NCBI GenBank assembly: GCA_016191335.1
Contig: JACPOW010000107.1
Location: 1 to 62,670 of the forward strand
Source: Elusimicrobiota bacterium
Lineage (GTDB): Bacteria; Elusimicrobiota; Elusimicrobia; UBA1565; UBA9628
Reading direction: 5' to 3'
Length of the DNA stretch: 62,670 bases
Below are positions 24,209 to 34,819 of the stretch, one piece after another. The position numbers and the translations under genes are program-made. Below the pieces are notes generated by a model. It was not told the origin of the DNA. It searched no databases and worked only from the letters and a program-made list of their open reading frames with translations. Position 1 is the first letter of the stretch. Each line of letters opens with the position of its first letter.

Positions 24209-24559
24209 ATGAAACTCGCCTTGCTCGCGCTCACCGTCTCGTTGGTCGTCGCGCCGCCTCTTCGGGGCCAGGAGCAGGCCCAGGGGGGGCCGCCCGCGGA
24301 GACGCCCTCGGGCACCCAGCCGGCCGATCCCGGGGAGCGCCCCGCGATCCCGGGGGACAAGGACGACAAGGGCAACAAGGGCGGCAAGGATCGCCGGGGT
24401 CCCCGTCGCGAGGAGCGCCGGGGCGAGCGCCGCGAGCACCAGAACAACGGGGTCCGCGACCACGGCCGGGGAGAGGGCCGCGACGGCCGCGGTCAGGGCG
24501 GCGAGCGTCGGCAGTCTCACGGCGGCGCCCAGCGCCGGGGCAACGGCCGGGGCCGCTGA
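24209..24559 (+). CDS. Secreted low-complexity Gly/Arg/Lys-rich protein
   Basis: 116 residues. Signal peptide 1-20 (LALLALTVSLVVAPPLRGQ). The mature part is a disordered, strongly basic stretch of GDKDDKGNKGGKD, RREERRGERRE and GRGEGRDGRGQGG repeats, with an estimated pI above 10. The frame is supported by AGGAGG placed 6-7 bases before the ATG and by the signal peptide. Function unknown; it might bind nucleic acid or anionic cell-surface polymer, which is inference only. Confidence 0.6.
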   Translation: MKLALLALTVSLVVAPPLRGQEQAQGGPPAETPSGTQPADPGERPAIPGDKDDKGNKGGKDRRGPRREERRGERREHQNNGVRDHGRGEGRDGRGQGGERRQSHGGAQRRGNGRGR

Positions 24560-24622
24560 CGCGGTCGCGGCGGGCCGGCCGGCCGACGGCTCCCGGCGGG
24601 CCCGCGCGACGGGCGGCAGCGG

Positions 24623-24994
24623 CTACTTCTTCTTGGCGTAGTCGACGAAGCCTTGGAAGTCGACGACCACCACCGGCTCGTCGCCGAGCACCCAGGCGTC
24701 GTGGCCCGGCGGGATGTTCATGACGTCGCCGGGCTTCGAGACGAATTCGGTCCCGTCGTCCATGACGACCTGCATCCGCCCCGCGACCTGATACTGGAAA
24801 TGCGGCGCCTCGCAGCTTTGCGTCTTGGCGATCGGCTTGACGTGGGCCGACCACTTCCAGCCCGGCTGAAAGACGGCGCGTCCCACCGTCCGGCCGGCGA
24901 TGTTCACGAGCTCGAGCCGGCCCCTCTCGAATCCCCGGACCTCGTCCGGCTTGTCGAGGCTCTTCACCGTCACCCTTTCCAGGACCTTCGTCAT
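24623..24994 (-). CDS. Cupin-domain protein
   Basis: 123 residues, one cupin barrel. Motif 1 is degenerate (GWKWSAHVKPIAKTQSCEAPHFQYQVAG) and motif 2 reads PGDVMNIPPGHDAWVLGDEP with the conserved PG-(x)5-IPxGHDAWV. This is the pattern of small stand-alone cupins often annotated near stress or aromatic metabolism genes; substrate unknown. GGAGGG lies 6-11 bases before the ATG. Cytoplasmic. The gene upstream (secreted 123-aa protein) ends 35 bases before. Confidence 0.82.
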   Translation of the reverse strand: MTKVLERVTVKSLDKPDEVRGFERGRLELVNIAGRTVGRAVFQPGWKWSAHVKPIAKTQSCEAPHFQYQVAGRMQVVMDDGTEFVSKPGDVMNIPPGHDAWVLGDEPVVVVDFQGFVDYAKKK

Positions 24995-25029
24995 GTCGTT
25001 CCCTCCTGTTCGCGGTTATGTCGCGGCCG

Positions 25030-25401
25030 CTACCGGACCGCGCCCGTCACATCGAGCTGGCAGCTCTCTCCGGGCATGAGGCTCCAGACGAGCCGCGCCC
25101 GCGCGACGCTCACGGTCCGCCCGGGCGGCACCAGGGCGGCGCCCTGCGTCTGGACCGCCGGACGCGACATCGAGTTCGCCACGGTGAAGCTGAACCGGAC
25201 CAGGCCGTCGATCCGGATCATGCCGGTCCCGTTGTTCTTCACGTAGCCCTCGACGGTCGTCTCGTCGACGGCCTCGCACCCGGTCTGGTACGGCCCCGTC
25301 CCGGGAGGGGAGAACTGCGCCTTGCTGCGCTCCAGGACGACGCCCGACACGAGAGCGGCGCCGAGCGCCGCGACGGCGAACCAGCCGGATCTCCTCTTCA
25401 T
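25030..25401 (-). CDS. Secreted hypothetical protein, 123 aa
   Basis: 123 residues with a signal peptide or N-terminal anchor (WFAVAALGAALVSGVVL). The mature part has two cysteines (TGCEAV and ESCQLDV) that could form a disulphide, and an Ig-like beta pattern (GYVKNNGTGMIRIDGLVRFSF), similar to FxLYD/DUF-type extracytoplasmic beta-sandwiches. A TATACT about 35 bases upstream and GGAGGG before the ATG indicate a leadered message. No enzyme motif. Confidence 0.62.
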   Translation of the reverse strand: MKRRSGWFAVAALGAALVSGVVLERSKAQFSPPGTGPYQTGCEAVDETTVEGYVKNNGTGMIRIDGLVRFSFTVANSMSRPAVQTQGAALVPPGRTVSVARARLVWSLMPGESCQLDVTGAVR

Positions 25402-25501
25402 AGAACCCTCCGCGCACGCGGGCCGCTGACGATCCGCAGTATATCGCGGCGCTCCGGGAGGAGCTAGAGAGGAAAGTTCACGGTTTTGTGTCGGCGGGCG
25501 G

Positions 25502-25894
25502 CTACGGGCGGCGCTTGGGGAGCGGCTTGCGCGTGGAGAAGCCTTCGTCGACGGGGTGGTAGTGGGCGACGCGTTTCTCTCCGAGCTTCCAGCACAGGTA
25601 GGCCTCGCGGCCGTCGACCTTCGCGGGGAAGTCCACGAGAGCCGGCTCCACGCCCTTGGGCAGGGCGCCCAGCGCGACGATCTTCTGCATCCAATCGTTG
25701 ATCCCCGAGGCGAGGAACTGGAGCTGGGAGCGCTCGATGGCCGAGGCGGCCTCGTCGCCGTCGGCCCGCGCCAGGCGCTCGCGCAGGCTCCGGGACTTCA
25801 TCTCCGCCTGCGCGGCGAGGCCGGCGACGGCCGAGAATATCCTCTCGAGCTCGGGGATGAGGGCGTCGGCCTCCTCCGGGGTGAAGTACTTCAC
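25502..25894 (-). CDS. DUF2203 family protein
   Basis: 130 residues from GTG 25894, which overlaps the kinase stop (GTGA). Begins KYFTPEEADALIPELERIF, the hallmark of DUF2203, and continues with a helical hairpin and a conserved tail containing VDFPAKVDGREAYLCWKLGE and HYHPVDEGF. Cytoplasmic; function of the family unknown. It is the last gene of the long minus-strand run that starts at sdhC. Confidence 0.85.
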   Translation of the reverse strand: MKYFTPEEADALIPELERIFSAVAGLAAQAEMKSRSLRERLARADGDEAASAIERSQLQFLASGINDWMQKIVALGALPKGVEPALVDFPAKVDGREAYLCWKLGEKRVAHYHPVDEGFSTRKPLPKRRP

Positions 25895-27375
25895 GCGGCG
25901 GCCGTCCTCTCGAGGAGCTCGAGGAATTCCATCGCGCTGCCCATGCGCTCCTGCGGGTCCGGGGCCAGGACCGAGGTCACGAACAGGTCGAGCTCGCGGG
26001 GCAGGCCCGGGACCAGGGAGCTCGGCGCCGGGAAGCGCCGCGCGCGCTTCTGCTCGATGAGCTCCTCGACGCCGCCCGCGGCGAAGGGCAAGGTGCCGGT
26101 CGTCATCTCGTAGAGGCAGACGCCCATCGCGTAGACGTCCGAGGCGCGCACGCTCTTGCCGTAGTGCTGCTCCGGCGGCATGTAGCGCAGGGTCCCCGAG
26201 GCGTCGAGGTGGCCGGGCCCCGTGCTCGTCATCGTGCGCGTGGACTCGAGCGCGATGCCGAAATCCATCACGCGGGCGATGCCGTTGTCGTCGATCATGA
26301 TGTTCGCCGGCTTGAGGTCCCGGTGCAGGACGTGGTTCTTGTGCGCGTGCTCGATGGCCGGGCAGACGTGGGAGAAGATCTTCAGGCATTCCTTGAGGGG
26401 CAGGCGCGGCCTCTCAGTCAGGACCTGGGCCAAGGTCCGGCCCTTGACGAACTCGAAGACCAGGTAGACGTCCTCGCCGTTCTCCATGCAGTCGTGGATC
26501 TGGACGATGTAGGGATGCGTGAGCTTGGCGACGGTCTTGGCCTCGTGGAGGAACTGCTTGCGCAGGGAGTCGTCGAGCTTGAGGTCCGGCAGCATCCGCT
26601 TCAGCGCCACCTTGCGTCCCAAGGTGAGGTCCTGGCCCTCGTAGACCTCGCCCATCCCGCCGGCGGTGATCAGGGGGCCGAGGGCGTACTTGTCCGTCAG
26701 AGACACCCTCGGCTCGGTGCCCTCCGCCTTGGGGCGGGCCTTCCAGACCGCGAAGGCGATCAGGCCGGCCGCCGACAGGATCAGCAGCCCGGCGAGCGGA
26801 AGGAGCGAGCGGGGGCGCGGCCCCGCCTCCGTCGCGGGAGCCTCGGCGGCCGCGATGGGTTCGGCGGGAGCGGCGTGCAGCGCGGGCGGGGCGGCCGGCG
26901 CGGGGGCGATGGGGCGCGCCTCGGGCATCCGGGAAAGCATGACCGGGGTGTCGTGGCCCGGCCCCAGCAGCGGCCGCTCGCCGAGCGGGTGGTCCGGCGG
27001 CAACTCCGGCGGCCCCGCCTCGGGTCCGCTCGCTTCCGCGGCCGCGAAATAAAGCTGGTCGACCATCTGCGCGGCTTCCTTGAGCCGGCCCGAGACGGCG
27101 ATCTTCTGGACGCGGTGCGCCTTCTCCCTGTTCAGATACCGCTCCGGCCGCCCGCTGGCCATCGCGAAATGCATGAGCCGGTCCATGCGCACCTTGATGT
27201 TCTCCGGCGTGGTGGGGGAAGCCTTCACATCGGCGGCGAGCTCCCGCGCCGCGGCGTCGGTCCGCTCGACCGGGGGGCGCTGGGCGCGGACGGGGGCCGC
27301 GAGGCACGCGACTGATAGGAAGGTCAGCGCGACCGCGCGGATCAGGGAAGGAGAAGATTCAGAGTTTGTCGCCAA
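25891..27375 (-). CDS. Membrane Ser/Thr protein kinase with exported N-terminal domain
   Basis: 494 residues. Residues 1-31 form a signal peptide, then an extracytoplasmic helical and Pro-rich region, one TM at about 191-212 (LLPLAGLLILSAAGLIAFAVW), and a C-terminal kinase domain about 230-490. Kinase motifs: GGMGEVYEG loop, VALKR (Lys259), HRDLKPANIM (Asp353), DFGIA and PPEQ for APE. The order is reversed relative to PknB-type kinases, which have the kinase first and the sensor outside at the C-terminus. Likely a type I receptor kinase. The start overlaps the DUF2079 gene by 17 bases. Confidence 0.9.
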   Translation of the reverse strand: MATNSESSPSLIRAVALTFLSVACLAAPVRAQRPPVERTDAAARELAADVKASPTTPENIKVRMDRLMHFAMASGRPERYLNREKAHRVQKIAVSGRLKEAAQMVDQLYFAAAEASGPEAGPPELPPDHPLGERPLLGPGHDTPVMLSRMPEARPIAPAPAAPPALHAAPAEPIAAAEAPATEAGPRPRSLLPLAGLLILSAAGLIAFAVWKARPKAEGTEPRVSLTDKYALGPLITAGGMGEVYEGQDLTLGRKVALKRMLPDLKLDDSLRKQFLHEAKTVAKLTHPYIVQIHDCMENGEDVYLVFEFVKGRTLAQVLTERPRLPLKECLKIFSHVCPAIEHAHKNHVLHRDLKPANIMIDDNGIARVMDFGIALESTRTMTSTGPGHLDASGTLRYMPPEQHYGKSVRASDVYAMGVCLYEMTTGTLPFAAGGVEELIEQKRARRFPAPSSLVPGLPRELDLFVTSVLAPDPQERMGSAMEFLELLERTAAA

Positions 27376-28957
27376 GGAGAACAGCGGGTTGTGCGCCGAA
27401 ACGCGCGCCTTTGCGCTGGAATAGTATAAGGTCCTTTTCCTGGAAAATCACTTGGAATTCCTCGCGGCGCAGGAATCCCATGATTCTCTCCACGGAAGAT
27501 GGGTCTGAAATCTGCATCCAGTAGGTGCTGAGAAGCACTTGATCCGGCATGTAAAGGTCCCGTTCGAAAATGTCGTTGGGGAGGTTGTTCGGAAGATACT
27601 TGATATAGCGCCGCAACGCGAAATGCGGCGTCAGATAGCCTTCGCACCACAGTTTTGAATCCGGGGGAATAAGCGGGATGATTTTCGGAACGGAGGTTCT
27701 CCAGCTGGCGGGCATCAGCTTGGTATGGTAGGCGCCCCCGGACATGAACCCGATCGCGCTGATCAATAGGATGTATGCGGCGAGCAGCCCGCTCTTGTGC
27801 TCCCCCACGCGCTTCCATGCCACGGTCGCGCCGACCACGGTAGCGAACAGCAGGGGGCCGAGCATGAAGCCGCTGTAATAGCCCAGCAAGCGATGGTAGT
27901 TGAATTGCCCGCTAGCCAATTGATGGGGCAGCCAAGTGCAGTACGCCGGCAGGATCGCGGCGCCTGACAGCAGCGGGAATAATCCCACATAGAGCAGATT
28001 ATGCAGCAACGGCATCAGGTTCGCGGGCGGATAAACGAGGGCCGCCGGGAATATCCACGGCCTGTGGAGGAGATTCGAGATCACTTCCTGGGCGCTGTTG
28101 CCCAAGGCGGGAAAGATGAAAGCCACTCCCGGAGTGAACCGATCGGCGGGGAGCGCGCTTCTGTGCCGCATGATCACCGCGAGCTCGAAGAAGGAAAGGA
28201 GCACGCTGGCGGCGACGAGCGCGCCGCCCAATCTGACCCTCTTCTCTCTGCAAAACATGAAATAGAGTCCGACGCCGCAGAGCACGGCCGTGGCTTCCTC
28301 CTTGGCCGTCAGGATCAAAGCAAGAGAGGCGATGGCCAAGATGGGCCTCTTGGTGTCGAGGAAATACACCGCCCAGACGAACAAAGGAGTGGCGAAGACC
28401 GAGTCTTCCAGGATCGTGCTCATCAGATCCTGAAATCGCGGATGAGAGATAGCCAAAAGGGCGAGGAGCCATGGAAGCAGACGGCTGTCCGTGCGGTGCT
28501 TCGCGATCATATACACGCCCAGCGCGGTCGAGCCGAGAGCCAGGCCGTGAAGCATGATGAACGTGTTGAGATTGTTCCATAGCAACAGGAATGGAGACAG
28601 CAGCGCGGCCGTGAGCGAGAAATGTCCCGACAGCGTCGGCATGCCGTACATGCTGCTGTAGTATCCGAAGCCGTGGATCGTGTTCCAGGCGTAATGGACC
28701 ACATGCGCGGAATCGGAGGTAAGCTGGAAATTCTGATGCTGCGCCATCTTGAGGATCACGATCCAGGCGGGGAATGCCGCTCCCCAGATCGCGATGGCCC
28801 AATAGAACTCCTTCCGAGGATCCAGCGCCTGAAAATATCGGGAAAGTTTGAGCGGCTTCTTGATGAGAACTAGGCCGGCCGCGACGCCGGAGGCTATTCC
28901 AAGCAGCAGCATGAGCCAGTTCGCGGCGTTAAAGACGAATTCAGGCCAGGTCGTCAT
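27359..28957 (-). CDS. DUF2079 polytopic membrane protein
   Basis: 532 residues with 10 or more TM segments. The family-typical N-terminal part reads LTSDSAHVVHYAWNTIHG and GHFSLTAALLSPFLLLW; the C-terminal periplasmic tail is soluble (residues about 420-532). DUF2079 resembles GT-C membrane glycosyltransferases in topology, but its reaction is not established. GC content and codon choice are clearly lower than in its neighbours (many TTG, AAA, ATA and GAT codons), suggesting recent acquisition. ATGA overlap with the RF-like gene upstream. Confidence 0.82.
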   Translation of the reverse strand: MTTWPEFVFNAANWLMLLLGIASGVAAGLVLIKKPLKLSRYFQALDPRKEFYWAIAIWGAAFPAWIVILKMAQHQNFQLTSDSAHVVHYAWNTIHGFGYYSSMYGMPTLSGHFSLTAALLSPFLLLWNNLNTFIMLHGLALGSTALGVYMIAKHRTDSRLLPWLLALLAISHPRFQDLMSTILEDSVFATPLFVWAVYFLDTKRPILAIASLALILTAKEEATAVLCGVGLYFMFCREKRVRLGGALVAASVLLSFFELAVIMRHRSALPADRFTPGVAFIFPALGNSAQEVISNLLHRPWIFPAALVYPPANLMPLLHNLLYVGLFPLLSGAAILPAYCTWLPHQLASGQFNYHRLLGYYSGFMLGPLLFATVVGATVAWKRVGEHKSGLLAAYILLISAIGFMSGGAYHTKLMPASWRTSVPKIIPLIPPDSKLWCEGYLTPHFALRRYIKYLPNNLPNDIFERDLYMPDQVLLSTYWMQISDPSSVERIMGFLRREEFQVIFQEKDLILFQRKGARFGAQPAVLLGDKL

Positions 28958-29340
28958 GAAAGGGGCTCCGGAGTGTGTTTCGGGCTGTCGCCCGTGCGCG
29001 CGTGTTTTCCGGATTTACGCTTTCGAAGGCGGCGGAATTCGGCGAGGCGCTCGGAGGTCTCGGGGGAGATCTTCATCTCGATCCGGTCCACGAGCTCGCG
29101 CAGGGCGAGGAAGCGGTTGAGGCTGCGCTTGCGCTCGCGCTGGCAGGCCACGCGGACATCAAGCGGAGGATAGCACAGCTGGACGCGGTTGGAGGTCTTG
29201 TTGACCTTCTGCCCGCCCTTGCCTCCGCCGCGCGAGAACGACTCCGAAACGAGGCGGAGGTCGATCCTGAGGCGCAGGATGCGGGCCTTGAGCTCTTCCA
29301 GCTTCCCTGGCGCGACCCCAAAATCCTCGTTTAGGCGCAC
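28954..29340 (-). CDS. RF-1-domain ribosome rescue factor (peptidyl-tRNA hydrolase, ArfB/MTRFR-like)
   Basis: 128 residues from GTG 29340. Contains the release-factor catalytic motif in SRGGGKGGQKVNKTSNRVQL (GGQ). No stop-codon recognition domain. A basic C-terminal tail (RRLRKRKSGKHAR) matches factors that insert a tail into the empty mRNA channel and free stalled ribosomes. This could be ArfB or the smaller MTRFR-type; length favours the latter. It starts 11 bases after sdhB, an unusual partner. Confidence 0.85.
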   Translation of the reverse strand: MRLNEDFGVAPGKLEELKARILRLRIDLRLVSESFSRGGGKGGQKVNKTSNRVQLCYPPLDVRVACQRERKRSLNRFLALRELVDRIEMKISPETSERLAEFRRLRKRKSGKHARTGDSPKHTPEPLS

Positions 29341-29351
29341 GCTCGCAGCGT

Positions 29352-30098
29352 TTACTCAGTCAACAATGTTGCTCGGAGAAATTCCCGATTGAGGCGAGCA
29401 ATATTGCTGAGTTTGATGCCCTTGGGGCAGGCGGCCTCGCACTCGTACTCGTTCGTGCAGTGGCCGAAGCCTTCCTTGTCCATGGCCTCGCGCATGGCGA
29501 GCACGCGCTTCTCGCGCTCGGGCTGCCCCTGGGGGAGCAGCGCGTACTGGCTGACCTTGGCCGCGACGAAGAGCATCGCCGAGGCGTTCGGGCAGGCGGC
29601 CACGCAGGCGCCGCAGCCGATGCAGGAGGCGGCGTCCATGGCCTTCTCGGCCATGTCGTGCGGGATGAGGATCGCGTTGGCCTCTCCGGCGCCGCCGGTG
29701 TGGGTGGACACGAAGCCGCCGGCGGCCTGGATGCGGTCGAAGGCGGAGCGGTCCACGACGAGATCCTTGACGAGGGGGAATCCCTTCGCGCGGAAGGGCT
29801 CGACGGTGACGACGTCCCCGTCCTTGTAGCGCCGCATGTGGAGCTGGCAGGTCGTGGCTTCCTTGTCGGGGCCGTGCGCCTGGCCGTCGATCATGAGGTT
29901 GCACATGCCGCAGATGCCCTCGCGGCAGTCGCTGTCGAAGGCGAGGGGATCCTCGCCCTTGGCGATGAGCTGCTCGTTGAGGGTATCGAGCATCTCGAGG
30001 AAGGACATCTCGGGCACGACGCCGGAGACGGTGTATTCCACGAGCGCGCCCGGGGCCGCCGCGTTCTTCTGACGCCAGACCTTCAGAGTGATGTTCAT
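29352..30098 (-). CDS. sdhB: Succinate dehydrogenase/fumarate reductase iron-sulfur subunit
   Basis: 248 residues. [2Fe-2S] site in [16 protein letters not shown]; [4Fe-4S] in [12 protein letters not shown]; [3Fe-4S] in [15 protein letters not shown]. Passes electrons from the flavoprotein to the quinone-binding membrane subunit on the cytoplasmic face of the inner membrane. Follows sdhA immediately (one base between stop and ATG). The operon order C-A-B and the single large cytochrome subunit match the class B/b558 type found in Bacteroidetes, epsilonproteobacteria and relatives. Confidence 0.96.
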   Translation of the reverse strand: MNITLKVWRQKNAAAPGALVEYTVSGVVPEMSFLEMLDTLNEQLIAKGEDPLAFDSDCREGICGMCNLMIDGQAHGPDKEATTCQLHMRRYKDGDVVTVEPFRAKGFPLVKDLVVDRSAFDRIQAAGGFVSTHTGGAGEANAILIPHDMAEKAMDAASCIGCGACVAACPNASAMLFVAAKVSQYALLPQGQPEREKRVLAMREAMDKEGFGHCTNEYECEAACPKGIKLSNIARLNREFLRATLLTE

Positions 30099-30099
30099 G

Positions 30100-32009
<1,910 letters not shown>

Positions 32010-32013
<4 letters not shown>

Positions 32014-32744
32014 TTGGAGCCTCCTTCGACCGGCGCGCAGCAGGCCAGGTCGGCCTTATGGAAAAAGCCGAAGTAAACGGGCAGCGACGCGAAGCCCACG
32101 AAGATCAGGACCGCGAACGCGAGGCCGAGCCTCTTCAGCGCCGGCGTGTAGCGCGGATGGTTGACGCCGAAGGTCTGCAGGGCGCTCTGCACGCCGTGGG
32201 ACAGATGGAAGCCCACGCCGCCGACGGCGAGCACGTAGAACAGCGCGTACCAGGGGTTGGCGAACCAGCCGAGCACGTGGGCGAAGAGGCTCTCCTCCTG
32301 GCCCGCGACCTGGCCCTTGAGGCCGCCGACGTCGTACTTGAAGGTCGCGACGTGGACGATGATGAAGGCGAGGATGAGCAGCCCCGTGACCGCCATCGTG
32401 CGGGAGCCGGGCGTGCGCGCGCCCTTTCCCTTATAGACCTGGTAGCCCTCGGGACGGGCGGCCCGGTTGGCGAGCGTGGCCCGGATGGAGAGGACGATGT
32501 GCAGGAGGAACAGCGCCAGGAGGCCGAGCTCCGCGACCGGGAGCAGCGGGTTGTGCACCAGCGCCTCGGCGTAATGGTCGAAGGCCGGGCCGCCGACGAA
32601 CATCAGCAGGTTCCCGGCGAGGTGGGTGACGAGGAAGCCGCACAGGAGTATCCCCGCCGCGGCGACCATGATTTTTTTGCCGATCGAGGACTCAAGGAAC
32701 TCGAATATCCGGCACGAACGCTTCGAGGCGCAGTTGGCTTCCAT
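32010..32744 (-). CDS. sdhC: Succinate dehydrogenase cytochrome b558 membrane subunit
   Basis: 244 residues with five hydrophobic helices (for example [25 protein letters not shown]). His residues in [21 protein letters not shown] and FHLSHGV are placed as haem ligands in the single-subunit b558 family. Longer at the N-terminus than usual (about 20 residues with two Cys). The ATG lies 7 bases after TAGAAT, predicted leaderless. First gene of a run that continues through sdhA, sdhB, RF-like, DUF2079, kinase and DUF2203. Confidence 0.92.
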
Positions 32745-32751
32745 AGGCCCG

Positions 32752-32757
32752 ATTCTA
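32752..32757 (-). promoter_or_regulatory. -10 hexamer TAGAAT for sdhCAB operon
   Basis: Minus-strand TAGAAT, preceded by TGA (TGATAGAAT), ending 7 bases before ATG 32744. Confidence 0.55.
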
Positions 32758-32861
32758 TCACGGCATTGATGGTCGTTAGTTGATTTAGGTCAAACAATGG
32801 GGGAGGAGGCCGGACTTGTAATTATGGTTGTTTGGGCCTTGTCGCGGCGCGGTTTTCGATT

Positions 32862-32867
32862 TAGACT
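32862..32867 (+). promoter_or_regulatory. -10 hexamer TAGACT for pseudopilin-like gene
   Basis: TAGACT ends 6 bases before ATG 32874. Confidence 0.5.
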
Positions 32868-32873
32868 CCCTCC

Positions 32874-33827
32874 ATGAGACTCCTCCTTCTCCTCGCCCTG
32901 TCGTCCTGCGCTTCCGCCGCCTTCGCCCAGGCCGCGCCCTGGCCCGACGGCTACTGGGAGCGGCAATACGGGTACGGCCAGCCGTGGTCGGTCCTGTACA
33001 TGGTCAACCTGAAGGTGGACGCCCCGGCCGAGGCCCGGGAGAAGGCCGTCAAGCTCCTCGAGCAGTCGGGCGGGCGCCCGGCGCAGAGCGGGGGCTACGG
33101 CGGCTACGGCCGGTCCGGACCGTACCAGCAGCTCAGCTATTTCGTCCCGGTGGAGAAGGCCGAGAAGGCCGCCAAGCGCCTGTTCTCTCTCGGCGACCTC
33201 CAGCAGTTCTCGACGCAGAAGGCTGGCGCGGCGACCCAGCTCCCGGAGATCCGCGAGAAGATCGCCGCGCTCGAGGGCGAGCGCAAGGCGGGGGCCGCGG
33301 AGCTCGAGAACCTCCCGATCGCCCGCACCTTGCTGGCCGCGCAGCTGGCGAAGCTGACCCAGGCGCGGGATTCGCTCGAGGCCGGCGCGGGGACCGCTCT
33401 GGTCAACGTGACCTTGGGCGACGCGTCCTCGCCCGACGCCCAGAGGATGATCCACGCCAAGCGGGCCGTCCCGGTCGCGCCGACGCCGAGCAACGAGGGC
33501 CAGGCCAAGGGCTCCCTCGGCGCGCTGCGCTCCGCGCTGTCCATCTACTACGGGGACCTGGAAGGGCGCTACCCGTCGTCGTTCGCGGACCTAACGGCCG
33601 GGGGGAAGTACCTGACCGCGGTCCCCCGCATCCGCGTCCACAACCACGCGGAGACCGACACGGTGACCGTCTACAAGGGCGTCAAGGACCTGGATTCCCT
33701 CAAGGCGAAGCTAAAGGACACGGGCGGCTGGGCCTACGTGGCGGACCCGAATTCGCCCCTGCTCGGCAACGTCGTCGTCGACTGCAAGCACGTCGATTCG
33801 CGCGGCCGTCCCTGGGCCGATTACTGA
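32874..33827 (+). CDS. Secreted protein with DUF4349-like part and C-terminal pseudopilin-like domain
   Basis: 317 residues. Signal peptide 1-19 (LLLLLALSSCASAAFAQ). Residues about 35-180 have a beta-alpha-beta plus coiled-coil pattern like DUF4349 (VNLKVDAPAEAREKAVKLLEQ; later IREKIAALEGERKA). The last about 105 residues, from GSLGALRSALSIYYGDLEGRYP to VVVDCKHVDSRGRPW, follow the C-terminal body of type II secretion/type IV pseudopilins of this bacterial group. The N-terminal prepilin cleavage site and hydrophobic helix are absent, so it cannot be assembled as a normal pilin. Function unknown. Confidence 0.68.
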   Translation: MRLLLLLALSSCASAAFAQAAPWPDGYWERQYGYGQPWSVLYMVNLKVDAPAEAREKAVKLLEQSGGRPAQSGGYGGYGRSGPYQQLSYFVPVEKAEKAAKRLFSLGDLQQFSTQKAGAATQLPEIREKIAALEGERKAGAAELENLPIARTLLAAQLAKLTQARDSLEAGAGTALVNVTLGDASSPDAQRMIHAKRAVPVAPTPSNEGQAKGSLGALRSALSIYYGDLEGRYPSSFADLTAGGKYLTAVPRIRVHNHAETDTVTVYKGVKDLDSLKAKLKDTGGWAYVADPNSPLLGNVVVDCKHVDSRGRPWADY

Positions 33828-33905
33828 GCGCGGGCGGTCCTAGCAAGGATCCCGAAAACACAAAACCATGACACGGCGTATGTGGGAATACCGCGGGCCG
33901 CTGAT

Positions 33906-33942
33906 TACACTACCGGCCAGACGCAAAAGACGGCGGGAGGAG
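33906..33942 (+). promoter_or_regulatory. Promoter and Shine-Dalgarno of the oxygenase/carrier-protein cluster
   Basis: TACACT at 33906-33911 gives a leader of about 27 bases; GGGAGGAG at about 33935-33942 precedes ATG 33945. Confidence 0.55.
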
Positions 33943-33944
33943 TC

Positions 33945-34808
33945 ATGGCAGAGGCGTACGCGGCGGTCCTCGAGAAGCTGACGAAGAGCTCGATCGAGCA
34001 CGACTACGACCCGCGCCGGCGCTTCGCATGGCCGGACGGCCTCGACGCGGACGAATGGCTGATGCCGCCCGAGCTCATGTCCGTCCACGACACGCCGCTG
34101 GCGGGCTCCCTCGACCGGCGGACCCTCAAGGCCCTGAGCAAGTGGGAGCTGGTGAATTTCTTCAGCCTGACCCTTCACGGCGAGCGCGAGCTGCTCATGG
34201 TGATCAGCCGACACATCCACACGGACGGGTTCGAGGCTCCGTCCGACTTCTTCCATCGCTTCATCGAGGAAGAGAACAACCACATCTGGTTCTTCTCGGA
34301 ATTCTGCCGGCGCTACGGGAAGATCTATCCCGATTCCACCGTCAGCGTCGCGTCGGAGGACCTCCGCCCCGGGCTCGGGATCCTCCTGTCGTTCCTGCGC
34401 ATCCTCATATTCGAGGAGATCGGCGATCATTTCAACATCCGCATGGGCTCGGACGCGAGGCTGCCCTCGATCGTCCGCGCCCTGAACAGGGCTCACCACG
34501 GCGACGAGTCGCGGCACATCGCGGCCGGCCGGCAGATCGCCCGGCGCCTCCACGCGCTGCTCGGACGCCTGAGCCCGGAGGAGGAGTCGGCTTTCCTGGA
34601 GCAGCTCAAGGAGTACGTCTCCTTCACCCTCCAGTCGTTCTACAACCCCCAGATGTACTCGGACGCGGGTATCCGGGACGCTTACGGGTTCCGACGGGAG
34701 CTTCTCCTGCAGCCCGGCCGGAGGAAGCAGCACGGGGTGTTCCTCGGACGCTCGCTGGCTTTCCTGCGGAGCAGCGGCATGGTCCTGCGGCCGGACGCGT
34801 TGTATTAG
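33945..34808 (+). CDS. AurF-like diiron N-oxygenase family protein
   Basis: 287 residues, helical. Ligands of the AurF/CmlI-type carboxylate-bridged diiron site are readable: Glu80 or Glu82 (HGERELL), Glu110-x2-His113 (EENNH), Glu157 or Glu158 (FEEIGDH), then His184-x3-Glu188-x2-His191 (HGDESRH). Characterised members oxidise amines to hydroxylamines, nitroso or nitro compounds, or hydroxylate carrier-bound substrates. The two genes that follow encode a carrier protein and an amino acid ligase, so the substrate may be an aminoacyl thioester on the carrier; this is inference. First gene of a three-gene operon. Confidence 0.85.
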   Translation: MAEAYAAVLEKLTKSSIEHDYDPRRRFAWPDGLDADEWLMPPELMSVHDTPLAGSLDRRTLKALSKWELVNFFSLTLHGERELLMVISRHIHTDGFEAPSDFFHRFIEEENNHIWFFSEFCRRYGKIYPDSTVSVASEDLRPGLGILLSFLRILIFEEIGDHFNIRMGSDARLPSIVRALNRAHHGDESRHIAAGRQIARRLHALLGRLSPEEESAFLEQLKEYVSFTLQSFYNPQMYSDAGIRDAYGFRRELLLQPGRRKQHGVFLGRSLAFLRSSGMVLRPDALY

Positions 34809-34819
34809 AAGGAGGACTC

